Shown here piece by piece: positions 1 to 8,130 of a DNA stretch of 64,000 bases. This DNA comes from an uncultured Clostridia bacterium (lineage in GTDB: Bacteria; Bacillota; Clostridia; Oscillospirales; Ruminococcaceae). The stretch covers positions 186,001 through 250,000 of the forward strand of contig CANRAO010000001.1 of the NCBI GenBank assembly GCA_947628615.1. Reading direction: 5' to 3'. The notes under the pieces are model-generated. The model was not told the DNA's origin. It searched no databases and saw nothing but the letters and a program-made list of their open reading frames with translations. The number at the start of each line of letters is the position of its first letter. Within the stretch, counting starts at the first letter, position 1. The translations under genes were made by a program, and so were the position numbers.

Positions 1-1233
1 CATCTTCAGCAGGGCAACGAGCTTAGAATCGATCAGAGAAGAATTCTTATAAAGCGATGTCTTGATATGAACGACAGAGCGTTAAGATATATAAATGTAG
101 GTCTTGGAGGCAAGGTAAACGGCATTCCCCGTGAGGACGGCTTTCAGATAACCGTTGCGACCGAGATAATGGCTGTACTGTGCTTGGCGTCAAATTTGGA
201 CGATTTAAAGAAACGGCTTGAGCGTATTTTGGTAGCTTATGACTTAGACGGCAATCCTGTCTATGCAAAGCAGTTAAAAGGCTGCGGTGCAATGACTGCA
301 CTTTTGAAGGACGCTTTAAAGCCGAACCTCGTTCAGACTCTTGAGAACAATCCTGCAATTATGCACGGAGGTCCTTTTGCAAATATTGCACACGGCTGTA
401 ACTCTGTAAGAGCTACTAAGCTGGCGCTTAAACTGGGAGATTACTGCATTACCGAGGCAGGCTTCGGCGCAGACTTAGGCGCTGAAAAGTTCCTTGACAT
501 CAAGTGCAGATTCGGAAATCTTGCTCCTGACTGCGTTGTTCTGGTTGCGACTATACGCGCACTCAAATACAACGGCGGAGTTTCCAGAGATAAGCTCACT
601 GAGGAGAATGTTGACGCTCTTAAAAAGGGAATAGTAAACTTAAAAACTCATATTGAAAACATACATAAATTCGGAGTACCCGTTGTGGTTGCGATAAACA
701 GATTCCACACTGATACAGAGGCGGAAATCGAGTATATCAAAGACTTCTGCAAGGAAATGGGAGTTGAGGTATCTCTAGCTGAGATTTTTGCAAAGGGCGG
801 AAACGGCGGAACAGATTTAGCTCAGAAGGTCTGCGACACTATAGACAAATGCGAATGTAACTTCCGCTTTCTTTATGACGAGAAACTGCCAATAAAGGAG
901 AAGCTGGATATAATCGCAAAGGAGATCTACCGTGCTGACGGTGTGATTTACACCAAGCAAGCTGAAAAGGCAATCAAGGAAATTGAGAAGCTGGGTCATG
1001 CGGATATACCTGTTTGCGTTGCTAAAACGCAGTATTCGCTTTCTGATGATCCGACAAAGTTAGGTAAGCCTGAAGGCTTTGAAATAACAGTTCGGGATTT
1101 GAAGCTATCTAACGGAGCAGGATTTATAGTAGCATATACGGGAGATATTATGACTATGCCGGGTCTTCCGAAGGTTCCTGCCGCTAATAATATAGACTGC
1201 GACAATGACGGCAATATAAGCGGACTTTTCTAG
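1..1233 (+). CDS. fhs: Formate--tetrahydrofolate ligase (5' end outside window)
   Basis: Cytosolic enzyme that makes 10-formyl-THF from formate, THF and ATP, feeding one-carbon metabolism. The frame is open from the first base, so the start lies outside the window; about 410 of the family's usual ~555 residues are present. Visible family blocks are [10 protein letters not shown] near the edge, [36 protein letters not shown] and the C-terminal [13 protein letters not shown]. The ATP-binding loop of the family belongs to the missing N-terminal part. No other acetogenesis gene is in view, so a purine/one-carbon supply role is the cautious inference. The identification rests on several independent conserved blocks. 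Confidence 0.95.
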   Translation, partial: HLQQGNELRIDQRRILIKRCLDMNDRALRYINVGLGGKVNGIPREDGFQITVATEIMAVLCLASNLDDLKKRLERILVAYDLDGNPVYAKQLKGCGAMTALLKDALKPNLVQTLENNPAIMHGGPFANIAHGCNSVRATKLALKLGDYCITEAGFGADLGAEKFLDIKCRFGNLAPDCVVLVATIRALKYNGGVSRDKLTEENVDALKKGIVNLKTHIENIHKFGVPVVVAINRFHTDTEAEIEYIKDFCKEMGVEVSLAEIFAKGGNGGTDLAQKVCDTIDKCECNFRFLYDEKLPIKEKLDIIAKEIYRADGVIYTKQAEKAIKEIEKLGHADIPVCVAKTQYSLSDDPTKLGKPEGFEITVRDLKLSNGAGFIVAYTGDIMTMPGLPKVPAANNIDCDNDGNISGLF

Positions 1234-1270
1234 TCTTTAGTTAAAAATCAGATGAACGGAGAATGTGAAA

Positions 1271-1993
1271 ATGGAGTTTTTGAAGGATTTATTCGGTGAG
1301 AAGGGAACTATAATTTTTTTCGCAGTTTGTGCAGTAATAGTTTTAATTATATTGTTGGCAGTAATTATTAAGGCGTTTAGCAAAAAAAGGCGCAAGAAAA
1401 AACTCGAACGTGACATTCAGCGTGTGAACTCACTTGTTAAAAATGTTCTGCCGGATGTTGATGTTAACGATCTGACGATCGTATTTGCAAATAAAACTGG
1501 CTCGACTGCAAATTCAAAGGGAAAAAAATCCTACACTTATGAGTATTTTATATACGCATTCAAGGAGTGGGAAAGCTATGCTATTCCTATTAGATTCAGG
1601 GGCGATAGGGCTATTCCTGTAGAAACCCCGATAAGACTGGCTCTTGACAATGTATCAAGAATAGTAATACGATATATGAAAACAAACGCCATATTCTATG
1701 ACAGCAACGGCAATGAAATTATAGAGTTTACCGTTGCGGCGCTTAACACAAAGCAAATAGCAGACGAGTGTCCTTTTGAAATCGACCAGGTAGAGGCAGC
1801 GCAGAAGTATTTTACTTTTATAGAAAGATTTGATACTAAGGTTCGCCATAAGAATGACGTAAATGCCGATAAAAACGAACCTAAACCTGCCGAAATTATT
1901 GCTGACAGCACCAAAAGCAGTAAAATAGACGAGGTTTTGTCGAACGAGCCGTTATACGACGACCATACTGAAGAAGCGTTATTAAAAAAATAA
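1271..1993 (+). CDS. Membrane-anchored protein of unknown function
   Basis: I do not recognise the family. The 240-residue product has one N-terminal hydrophobic segment (about residues 12-36), then a strongly basic stretch (KKRRKKKLER) that should sit in the cytoplasm, a soluble domain rich in beta-type sequence (about residues 60-190) and an acidic, low-complexity tail. An upstream GTG at 1265 is possible, but the GGAGA at 1258-1262 is correctly spaced only for the ATG at 1271. It lies about 37 bases after fhs and 13 before tsaE and is probably co-transcribed with tsaE-tsaB. The function cannot be inferred from this context. Confidence 0.75.
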   Translation: MEFLKDLFGEKGTIIFFAVCAVIVLIILLAVIIKAFSKKRRKKKLERDIQRVNSLVKNVLPDVDVNDLTIVFANKTGSTANSKGKKSYTYEYFIYAFKEWESYAIPIRFRGDRAIPVETPIRLALDNVSRIVIRYMKTNAIFYDSNGNEIIEFTVAALNTKQIADECPFEIDQVEAAQKYFTFIERFDTKVRHKNDVNADKNEPKPAEIIADSTKSSKIDEVLSNEPLYDDHTEEALLKK

Positions 1994-2006
1994 TTAGGAG
2001 AATTAT

Positions 2007-2441
2007 ATGAAGGTAGTTACCAACTCGCCTGAGGAAACAATTGAATTTGCAAAAAGTATAGGAAAAAAGCTCAAAGGCGGAGATATTATTGCCTATTCAG
2101 GGGGCTTGGGAGCAGGTAAAACTACCTTTACAAGAGGTCTTTCTATCGGTCTTGGAATAGGTGATATGGTAACATCTCCTACATTTGCGCTTGTAAACGA
2201 GTACAGGTCTGAAAGCAGCAATATTACTCTATGTCATTTTGATATGTATAGGATTACAGATCTGCCTGACCTTGAAACGACCGGCTTTTATGACTATTTG
2301 ACGGATAATAATATTCTGGCAGTTGAGTGGAGCGAAAACATCTCAGACGCACTGCCCGATAATACTATTTATATTAAAATCAAAAGGTTGAGCGACAGTC
2401 AAAGAGAGATTGAAATTAACGGAGATGAACGCTTTGAATGA
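2007..2441 (+). CDS. tsaE: tRNA t6A synthesis ATPase TsaE
   Basis: TsaE is the small P-loop ATPase that works with TsaB and TsaD to make N6-threonylcarbamoyladenosine at A37 of ANN-decoding tRNAs. The 144-residue length is typical. Visible are the Walker A loop GGLGAGKTTFTRGL (about residues 32-45), the SPTFALVNEY switch block, HFDMYRI and the VEWSE motif (about residue 109). An AGGAGA ribosome binding site precedes the ATG. The 3' end overlaps the start region of tsaB, the usual coupled arrangement in Firmicutes. tsaD is not in the window. Confidence 0.95.
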   Translation: MKVVTNSPEETIEFAKSIGKKLKGGDIIAYSGGLGAGKTTFTRGLSIGLGIGDMVTSPTFALVNEYRSESSNITLCHFDMYRITDLPDLETTGFYDYLTDNNILAVEWSENISDALPDNTIYIKIKRLSDSQREIEINGDERFE

Positions 2442-3189
2442 CAAAACAGATGAAAAATCAAAAATAGTTCTGGGCGTTGACACTTCGGGGAAAATAGCGT
2501 CTTTAGCCGTTGCTGATAAAGACAGGGTTTTGGGAAACGTAACAGTTATTACCGAGCTTACTCACTCGCAGGTATTACTGTCTCTTTTGAAAAGACTTTT
2601 GGCAGACGCCAATATAACTCTCAAAGATATTGACGCTATAGCTGTTGCGAACGGTCCTGGAAGCTATACAGGTCTTAGAATAGGTATATCGGCAGTCAAA
2701 GGGCTATGCTTTAAGGATAATAAAAAGTGTGCAGGGATCTCTACATTAAAATCTCTTGCTATGAATGTGTGCAGCGGAGAGCATAGTGAGAAGATAGTTT
2801 TCTCAGTTATGAAAGCAAGACCTGACGTGTCCTATTTCGGAGTATATAGGCTGATTGGAAATAAAATAGAATGTGTTAATCCGGATACTGTCTGCCAAAA
2901 TTCAGATATACTGAAATTCAGGCAGGATAATGATTTCGGCGATATTATTCTTGTAGGCGACAATGCTAAGGAAATCAAGGACAGTTTGTTTAAAGATGAC
3001 GAAAGCGTTGCTTTGGCACCGATTGACAAAAGACTTCAAAATGCAAGTTCATTGTGTATGATAGCACTTAATGATGACAGCCTTTTTGATGACGCGTCAA
3101 AACTGAACGCAAGCTATTTGCAGATAACAAAAGCTGAAAAAGCCCACCGCCGCCGAGCCGGCGGTGGCTCTCTGCCTTTGGAAAGTTAG
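2425..3189 (+). CDS. tsaB: tRNA t6A synthesis protein TsaB, with repeat-derived tail
   Basis: TsaB is the ASKHA-fold partner of TsaD/TsaE in tRNA t6A37 formation. Family marks are VLGVDTSGKIASLAV at the N-terminus and VANGPGSYTGLRIG (about residues 75-90). The start is uncertain: TTG 2410, ATG 2425 or TTG 2434 are all in frame. ATG 2425 is chosen, although the GGAG at 2421-2424 would suit TTG 2434 better. The gene overlaps tsaE. Oddity: the native protein seems to end near SYLQITKAEKA; the last ~14 residues (HRRRAGGGSLPLES) and the TAG stop are encoded by an intergenic repeat that begins at about 3142. Confidence 0.92.
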   Translation: MNALNDKTDEKSKIVLGVDTSGKIASLAVADKDRVLGNVTVITELTHSQVLLSLLKRLLADANITLKDIDAIAVANGPGSYTGLRIGISAVKGLCFKDNKKCAGISTLKSLAMNVCSGEHSEKIVFSVMKARPDVSYFGVYRLIGNKIECVNPDTVCQNSDILKFRQDNDFGDIILVGDNAKEIKDSLFKDDESVALAPIDKRLQNASSLCMIALNDDSLFDDASKLNASYLQITKAEKAHRRRAGGGSLPLES

Positions 3190-3720
3190 CACAATGTGTT
3201 TACTTTGTAAAACGGCGGGCTAATATAAAGTGAAAAAGGTAAGTTCTAGCCTCTTGCCTCAGCTTTTAGACGCTAGAAATTTAGAGGCAAGAAGCAAGAT
3301 TCTATCTATTTAACAAAGTATAAGTCTGCCGTTTTGAAACGTCAAACATTAAATTAAACTTTTAATAGGCAGCGGAGCATCCGGCGTCACGCCGGCGGCG
3401 GGCTGTACTTTGTGGAAAAGATTAGTTTTATATTACTAACTGCTAGCGTGCCGACAGATAAAATTAATCTTTTTTGCTTTGAAAACGGAGGCACAAGAGC
3501 CACCAGCGGTTCGCTGGGCAACGGTGACGTTGCATCCAATCTGCCTTTGGAAAGTTAGCACAATGTGTTTACTTTGTACAACGGCAGGCTAATATAAAGT
3601 GAAAAAGGTAAGTTCTAGCCTCTTGCTTTTTGCTTCTAATCGGTGACGTTGTATCCGATCCGCCTTTGGAAAGTTAGCACAATGTGTTTACTTTGTAAAA
3701 CGGCAGGCTAATAATTAAAA
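3142..3720. repeat. Mosaic intergenic repeat cluster A (no gene)
   Basis: This 580-base stretch holds no gene beyond the end of tsaB. It is built from modules that recur elsewhere in the window. Module R1 (about 52 bp, CTGCCTTTGGAAAGTTAGCA ... GGCAGGCTAA) occurs at 3172-3223, 3541-3592 and 3661-3712. Module R2 (GTCTGCCGTTTTGAAACGTC ...) is at 3324-3378. Module R3 (...GCTAGCGTGCCGACAG... GAAAACGGAGGCAC) is at about 3417-3494. R4-type TTAGAGGCAAGAAGCAAG strings and GC-rich palindromes such as CCGGCGTCACGCCGG lie between them. No ORF, transposase or target duplication is apparent. Confidence 0.85.
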
Positions 3721-3725
3721 GCAAC

Positions 3726-3756
3726 AAAAGTGTTCGGAAAAATCCGAACACTTTTT
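3726..3756. terminator. Intrinsic terminator, bidirectional
   Basis: A perfect stem AGTGTTCGGA/TCCGAACACT with a four-base A loop, flanked by A-rich and T-rich runs. It lies just beyond the stop of rpiB on the minus strand and also faces readthrough from the repeat cluster. Confidence 0.85.
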
Positions 3757-3771
3757 CTATTCTCTAAACTA

Positions 3772-4206
3772 TCAGTTTTCCATATCAGTTATCATATCAA
3801 CACGTCTCTTGTGGCGTCCGCCGAGAAATTCTGTTTTCAGAAAAACGTCAGCAAGTTCTATTGCAAGACCGCTGCCTACAACTCTTCCGCCCATACAGAG
3901 AACATTAGCGTCGTTGTGCTGTCTTGTCAGCTTCGCCGAATAGTAATCCGAACAGCAAGCCGCCCTTATTCCTTTTACCTTATTTGCGGCAATTGAAATT
4001 CCTATACCTGTTCCGCAGATGAGTATTGCCTTTTCAAGAACGCCATTTACAACATCGTCGCATACCTCTTTTGCCTTTTGCGGATAATCGCATTTCTCTC
4101 CGCTCATACAGCCGTAGTCCTTATACTCAATACCGTTTTCCTTGAAATACTCAATTATTGCATTCTTGATTTCAATTCCTGCGTGGTCGTTGCCAATTCC
4201 TATCAT
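3772..4206 (-). CDS. rpiB: Ribose-5-phosphate isomerase B
   Basis: Cytosolic isomerase interconverting ribose 5-phosphate and ribulose 5-phosphate in the non-oxidative pentose phosphate pathway. The product is 144 residues, the normal RpiB length. It shows GNDHAG near the N-terminus, the phosphate-binding GTGIGISIAANK with the preceding catalytic Cys (ICGTG), SDYYSAKLTRQHNDANVL and GRVVG. The chosen ATG follows AAGGAGAG with 8-base spacing; a longer in-frame extension lacks such a site. RpiB-family allose or galactose phosphate isomerases are the alternative, less likely for a single short protein. Confidence 0.93.
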   Translation of the reverse strand: MIGIGNDHAGIEIKNAIIEYFKENGIEYKDYGCMSGEKCDYPQKAKEVCDDVVNGVLEKAILICGTGIGISIAANKVKGIRAACCSDYYSAKLTRQHNDANVLCMGGRVVGSGLAIELADVFLKTEFLGGRHKRRVDMITDMEN

Positions 4207-4275
4207 AATTTTATCAACTCTCCTTAATATATTGAACTCCATACCCCAACCTGTAGATTCAAAAAATCTGTTGTT

Positions 4276-4335
4276 GTCTATTGCCTGCCTCCGCCGGCAT
4301 GACCGTTTAAAGAATAGAAGTTAGAGGCAAGACCG
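4276..4335. repeat. Fragment of the mosaic repeat family
   Basis: Contains TGCCTGCC, the GC-rich CCGCCGGCATG palindrome-like piece and GTTAGAGGCAAGA, the R4 string seen in the other clusters. The stop codon of the adjacent minus-strand DUF1015 gene is read from this R4 string (TTA = TAA on the minus strand). Confidence 0.6.
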
Positions 4336-5601
4336 GCGTATCTCCCTGCACTCAATATAAAATCTCTTATCCTCAGCGTGACCCATTGAGAATGTCTTTC
4401 TTGGCAGAGCGCCGTCTTTAATAACGGTCGGGAAAAGCTCCGACTTAAGCATATCGGGAAGTATAAAGCCTATGCTGTTGTCTGCCTGAGCCAGTTTTTC
4501 TAAAACTTCGGTTCCGTGAATGTAATCCACTTTTCCGCCTTTTTCCTTTATGTACTCGTCTAATACTGTTTGAAGTGAGCCGACAGTCAGATTTGACAGC
4601 TTGTTTCCGATAAACAGTTTCTTTTTAACTTCCTTGCAAACATATGTAAATGCCTGACCTGAACCGCTGTCCGTTTCAGTCAGCGAAAGCGCGGTTTTTA
4701 GACTTGCCAGCAAATCATCACAGTCAACTTCTGTGACAATGCGGTGGATTGCTTCGAACTGCAATGCCTCACTGTGGAGGTTCACGATCTCAACCAGAGC
4801 ATACCTTGCAGGGTGAGACGACATATCTTTATCAGGATTATTTGCTTTGAGCTCCTCATAATACGCTTTGGCTGTTGCCAGCGAGTGATTGCCGTCGCCC
4901 ATAGCATATAGTAAAACAGGAGCGTTCGTTAAGCAGTATTTCTCATTAAAAGCGTTTTTGTCACCAAGAGCTGTTAATGCGCTGTCTATACTATCCTTTT
5001 GTTCGTCTTGAACAAGATATCCCTTTATGCTTCCGCCGTTTTTCATAAGTGAAAAATCGTACAGCTTTTCCATTGAGCTAACCTTTTCGCCTATTGGCTC
5101 TATCACGGTCTTGTTTTCATCGTCTATCAGTATCATAATGTGGGGAATTTCAAGTCCTGCGCCCCGTCTTACCTTAATTCTCGGAGGTATTCTCTCCACA
5201 ACTGTTGCTTCGGTTGCACGTACAGGTGAGACGCTGCCCTTTGAGTAATCGTATTCCTCAAGGTCTATCATTCCTATCAGTCCTTGACGAAGTATTCCGT
5301 TGCTTTGGATCCGTTCAACGTAGATGTACGAATTTTTGTACTCTTTGAAAACATCTGACGATAAGTATTTATCCATTGTTTTATGTATGTTTTCTATTTT
5401 AGATTCAACATCGCTGTCTGAAAGATAAATCTCAGGAAGTATCATATTGAGAGTAGAAATTTTATCTCCGACAATTTTCTCAACGTCCTTCCAGTATTCA
5501 GGCTCGCTTGTATACTGGTCGCAAGCGACAACCGACCACGCTGACATATCGGTTTTCTCGTTCGGCAAAAGTATATCTGCCGGCTTAAATGCTGTTGACA
5601 T
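4321..5601 (-). CDS. DUF1015 family protein
   Basis: The 426-residue protein matches the DUF1015 family (a conserved bacterial family of unknown biochemical role) over its full length: FKPADILLP and VVACDQYTSEPEYW at the N-terminus, GLIGMIDLEEYDYS, ATEATVVERIPPR, the central GDGNHSLATAKAYYEE (about residue 237) and a C-terminal MGHAEDKRFY. An AAGGAGA site precedes the ATG. It is separated from the upstream ECF gene by 26 bases, so they probably form one transcript. The final residues (RRSCL) and stop derive from a flanking repeat string. No function is assigned. Confidence 0.85.
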   Translation of the reverse strand: MSTAFKPADILLPNEKTDMSAWSVVACDQYTSEPEYWKDVEKIVGDKISTLNMILPEIYLSDSDVESKIENIHKTMDKYLSSDVFKEYKNSYIYVERIQSNGILRQGLIGMIDLEEYDYSKGSVSPVRATEATVVERIPPRIKVRRGAGLEIPHIMILIDDENKTVIEPIGEKVSSMEKLYDFSLMKNGGSIKGYLVQDEQKDSIDSALTALGDKNAFNEKYCLTNAPVLLYAMGDGNHSLATAKAYYEELKANNPDKDMSSHPARYALVEIVNLHSEALQFEAIHRIVTEVDCDDLLASLKTALSLTETDSGSGQAFTYVCKEVKKKLFIGNKLSNLTVGSLQTVLDEYIKEKGGKVDYIHGTEVLEKLAQADNSIGFILPDMLKSELFPTVIKDGALPRKTFSMGHAEDKRFYIECREIRRSCL

Positions 5602-5627
5602 AGTGTGTTCTCCTTTATAACTAGTTT

Positions 5628-6155
5628 TTATCTTTCGCCTTTGTGTACAATACCCGTCTTATTAAGTATCAGAACAATAAGAGGTATAAATATGATCTGA
5701 ATTGCTATTCCTGCAAGTACGTTTAAAACCTCTCCGTTTATAAACATATCGGCTGTGTATACTCTTCCCTCATAGCGGAGCATAAAATAATATACAATAT
5801 AGAATATCGTTCTTCCGCTGAACATAGAGAGCAGTAAAGAGACATAAACATTTTGCTTGAGCGTCTTATAAAGCAATCCGCAGAGAACGCCGTATGCGCA
5901 AAGTTCAACGGCTGTTGCAACTCCCAACGGATAAATATCCATTGTGCCGAATATAAGAGAGTACAGAATCGGCACTAATGCCCCGACAACACCGCCGTAT
6001 CCCAGACCGCAAATCATACCGCAAAGAAGAATGGGAAACTCCATAGGGAGCAGTCCTGTACTGAAAAGACTGATTCCGCCGAAGAACCAAGGAAGTAAAA
6101 CTCCGAGAATGCCTAGTATAATCGCTAAAATAAACAGTTTTATATTCACTCTCAT
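5628..6155 (-). CDS. ECF transporter S component, substrate unknown
   Basis: A 175-residue, almost entirely hydrophobic protein with about six membrane segments. The pattern LPMEFPILLCGMICGLGYGG followed by a short acidic/hydrophobic repeat (VATAVELCAYGVLCGLLYK) is typical of substrate-binding S components of energy-coupling-factor vitamin transporters, which use a shared EcfA/A'/T module encoded elsewhere. No riboswitch is seen upstream, so the vitamin cannot be named. A sigma-A promoter (TTGAAA at 6225-6230, TATAAT at 6202-6207 on the minus strand, 17-base spacer) lies divergent from the PHP phosphatase promoter. Confidence 0.75.
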   Translation of the reverse strand: MRVNIKLFILAIILGILGVLLPWFFGGISLFSTGLLPMEFPILLCGMICGLGYGGVVGALVPILYSLIFGTMDIYPLGVATAVELCAYGVLCGLLYKTLKQNVYVSLLLSMFSGRTIFYIVYYFMLRYEGRVYTADMFINGEVLNVLAGIAIQIIFIPLIVLILNKTGIVHKGER

Positions 6156-6201
6156 TTTTAATCACCATTTTCTGTGAGATTATATTTCATCATTATACAA
6201 A

Positions 6202-6293
6202 ATTATATCATACACAGCTGATTATTTCAACTGCTTTTTGTTTGTGTTTATAAGACGTGCATATGTTGCATTTTATTCTGATTATGGTATACT
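6202..6293. promoter_or_regulatory. Divergent sigma-A promoters
   Basis: Minus strand: TTGAAA-17-TATAAT (35 box 6225-6230, 10 box 6202-6207) driving the ECF/DUF1015 genes. Plus strand: TTGCAT-16-TATACT (6266-6271, 6288-6293) driving the PHP phosphatase. Both were read directly from the sequence. Confidence 0.7.
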
Positions 6294-6326
6294 ATAAACT
6301 ATAAATTCAAGAAACGGAGAATTAAT

Positions 6327-7190
6327 ATGAACGAACTAAAAGGTCTTATCGACTGCCATACACATACATATTTTTCACCCGATTCAGAAGCAGACCCTGT
6401 ACAAATGATTAAGAGGGCAATTGAACTTGGGCTTGAGGCGTACGCTATAACAGATCATTGTGAATGTAACCGCTGGTTTGATATGGATTACTACAAAGCA
6501 GAACCTAATGAGCATGATACATATAATTTCGGCAGAGATTTTGACAGGTCGCTTAATAAAATAACTGAAATGAAAGAGATTTACGGAGATAAAATAAATC
6601 TTATCTGCGGGATTGAGCTTGGTCAGGCAACGCACGATTTTGAGATTGCCGACAAAGCGGTTGAGGATAAGCGTCTTGACTTTATAATCGGCTCAATGCA
6701 CGAACTGCCGAAGCGTCCTGATTTTTGCTTTATCAAGTATGAGAACTATTCAGACAGCGAAATCGACAAGCTGTTAGAGGATTATTTTCTTGAACTTCTT
6801 AAGCTTTGCAAGTGGGGAAAATTCGACGTTTTGGGACATTTAACTTACACGCTCAGATATATAGAGGGCGAGTACGGACTGAAAATCGACCTTTCAAAAT
6901 ACGACGATATAATTGAAGAATGCTTTAAGACTATTGTTCAGAAATCAAGGGGGATAGAGGTGAATACATCGGGGCTAAGGCAGAAATACGGAAAGCCATT
7001 CCCTGATTTTAAATATATAAAGCTGTATCGTAATTTAGGCGGAGAGATTATTTCTCTCGGTTCGGACGCTCACCGAGTTGATGACTTAGGTAAGGGGGTA
7101 GCCGAGTGCGGAGAACTTGTTAAAAAAGCAGGCTTTAACTATCTGGCATATTTTAAAAAACATAAGCCTGAGTTTGTTAAAATAGATTAA
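6327..7190 (+). CDS. PHP-domain histidinol-phosphatase-like hydrolase
   Basis: A member of the HisJ/HisK-type PHP family, which removes phosphate from histidinol phosphate in histidine synthesis or acts on related sugar phosphates. The 287-residue protein shows the metal-binding series DCHTHTYFSPDS (residue ~9), AITDHCECN, the glutamate in GIELGQ, IGSMH, LGHLTY and the C-terminal SLGSDAH. These supply the usual trinuclear metal ligands. RBS CGGAGA is well placed. No other his genes are nearby, so the in vivo substrate is an inference. It has its own promoter and a following terminator, hence it is monocistronic. Confidence 0.85.
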   Translation: MNELKGLIDCHTHTYFSPDSEADPVQMIKRAIELGLEAYAITDHCECNRWFDMDYYKAEPNEHDTYNFGRDFDRSLNKITEMKEIYGDKINLICGIELGQATHDFEIADKAVEDKRLDFIIGSMHELPKRPDFCFIKYENYSDSEIDKLLEDYFLELLKLCKWGKFDVLGHLTYTLRYIEGEYGLKIDLSKYDDIIEECFKTIVQKSRGIEVNTSGLRQKYGKPFPDFKYIKLYRNLGGEIISLGSDAHRVDDLGKGVAECGELVKKAGFNYLAYFKKHKPEFVKID

Positions 7191-7194
7191 ATGA

Positions 7195-7229
7195 AAAACC
7201 TACTGATTTTTCAGTAGGTTTCATTTTTT
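7195..7229 (+). terminator. Intrinsic terminator after PHP gene
   Basis: Stem AAACCTACTGA/TCAGTAGGTTT with a TTTT loop, followed by a T-rich run. Confidence 0.8.
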
Positions 7230-7409
7230 ACTTAGTTTATCAAGGAGTAAATTGCAGTAATCTTGGTGATTATATGCTTCATTCATCAAACATTCCATAG
7301 CATTTTGAAGAAAATTATTCTCAGCTGTAAAGGCTAAATACATTGCACAAACATGGGAAAGTCCTGCTATGTTATTAGCTTGTTGATTGATCTTATCCAT
7401 CTCTGCCAC
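7221..7409 (-). CDS. Small protein of unknown function, divergent from HTH gene
   Basis: A 62-codon frame (GTG start; an ATG at 7398-7400 would give 59 residues) encoding a soluble, slightly acidic, probably alpha-helical peptide with three cysteines and many Asn/Gln residues. I do not recognise it and the ribosome binding site is weak. Support comes from position: it is divergent from a small XRE regulator across a region with paired direct repeats, the usual geometry for a regulator-target pair. Its stop lies inside the terminator of the preceding gene. It could be spurious. Confidence 0.45.
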   Translation of the reverse strand: MAEMDKINQQANNIAGLSHVCAMYLAFTAENNFLQNAMECLMNEAYNHQDYCNLLLDKLSKK

Positions 7410-7464
7410 TTTTATTCTGTTTTTTTACATTATAAAACACTTCCTTAGTAAGTATTTATTTAGT

Positions 7465-7510
7465 AACACAAAAATAGGTTGTAAATTAATAATAACACAA
7501 ATTTAGGTTA
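7465..7510 (+). promoter_or_regulatory. Paired 17-bp direct repeats, candidate XRE operators
   Basis: TAACACAAAAATAGGTT (7465-7481) and TAACACAAATTTAGGTT (7494-7510) differ at two central positions and start 29 bases apart, close to three helical turns. They lie between the divergent small ORF and the HTH gene and just upstream of a TATAAT box (7539-7544). Confidence 0.6.
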
Positions 7511-7563
7511 ATGTCAAGAAAAAATATTTAAAATTGTTATAATGTTAAAAAGGAGTGTTAAAT

Positions 7564-7782
7564 ATGATTTTCAATAGAATAAAAGACCTTAGAGAAGACA
7601 GAGATATGAGCCAAGTAGAAGTATCAAAATTATTAAATATGCATACTTCCCAGTATCAGCGATATGAAAGAGGGGAAAGCAAAATACCTCTGGATTTTGC
7701 AGTAAAATTAGCAATTCTATACGACACGTCATTAGATTACATAAGCGGATTAACAAACAAAAAGAAAAGTTATAAAGATTAA
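7564..7782 (+). CDS. Small XRE-family helix-turn-helix regulator
   Basis: A 72-residue DNA-binding protein consisting of little more than the HTH: RIKDLREDRDMSQVEVSKLL followed by the recognition-helix region HTSQYQRYERGESKIP and a dimerisation tail with LDYISGLT. AAGGAG at 7551-7556 sits 7 bases before the ATG at 7564, which is preferred over the in-frame GTG at 7555. It probably represses itself and the divergent small gene through the two direct repeats upstream (inference). Confidence 0.85.
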   Translation: MIFNRIKDLREDRDMSQVEVSKLLNMHTSQYQRYERGESKIPLDFAVKLAILYDTSLDYISGLTNKKKSYKD

Positions 7783-7793
7783 AAAGCATAATT

Positions 7794-7843
7794 AAACTGT
7801 CAAGGAAATTAATTTTTACTTTTAACCTTGACAGTTTTTTATT
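7794..7843 (+). terminator. Intrinsic terminator after XRE gene
   Basis: Twelve-base perfect arms AAACTGTCAAGG/CCTTGACAGTTT around a T-rich loop, followed by TTTT. Confidence 0.85.
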
Positions 7844-7854
7844 ATTAGAATCTT

Positions 7855-8130
7855 TGCCGGCTCGTCGGTTTGGCTTCTAGCTTTTGTCTTATTATCTCTA
7901 AGTATTAGCCTGCCGCCGGCGTGACGCCGGTAGCATTTGTGCCTCCGTTTTCAGAGCAAAAAAGATTAATATAGTCTGTCGGCACGCTAGTAGTTAGAAA
8001 TATAAAACCAAACTTTCCCACCATTTTAGCAAAGTAAAGCCCGCCGTTGTACATACTCTAACATTTTATAAGCTATTCAAAGGCGGCAATGCCACCGCCG
8101 GCTCGGCGGTCAGCCCTGCTCTGGCGTCAC
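7855..8130. repeat. Mosaic intergenic repeat cluster B, inverted orientation
   Basis: Carries an inverted copy of R3 (GTGCCTCCGTTTTCAGAGC ... at 7938-8015, matching 3417-3494), a degenerate inverted R1 (about 8028-8077, ending in CAAAGGCGGCA), and the GC palindromes GGCGTGACGCCGG and GCCACCGCCGGCTCGGCGG. Its right edge runs into the 3' end of the radical SAM gene. Confidence 0.8.

Noticed and set aside
3730..3996. Plus-strand ORF over rpiB
   Set aside because: Antisense shadow of rpiB with no ribosome binding site and no family resemblance.
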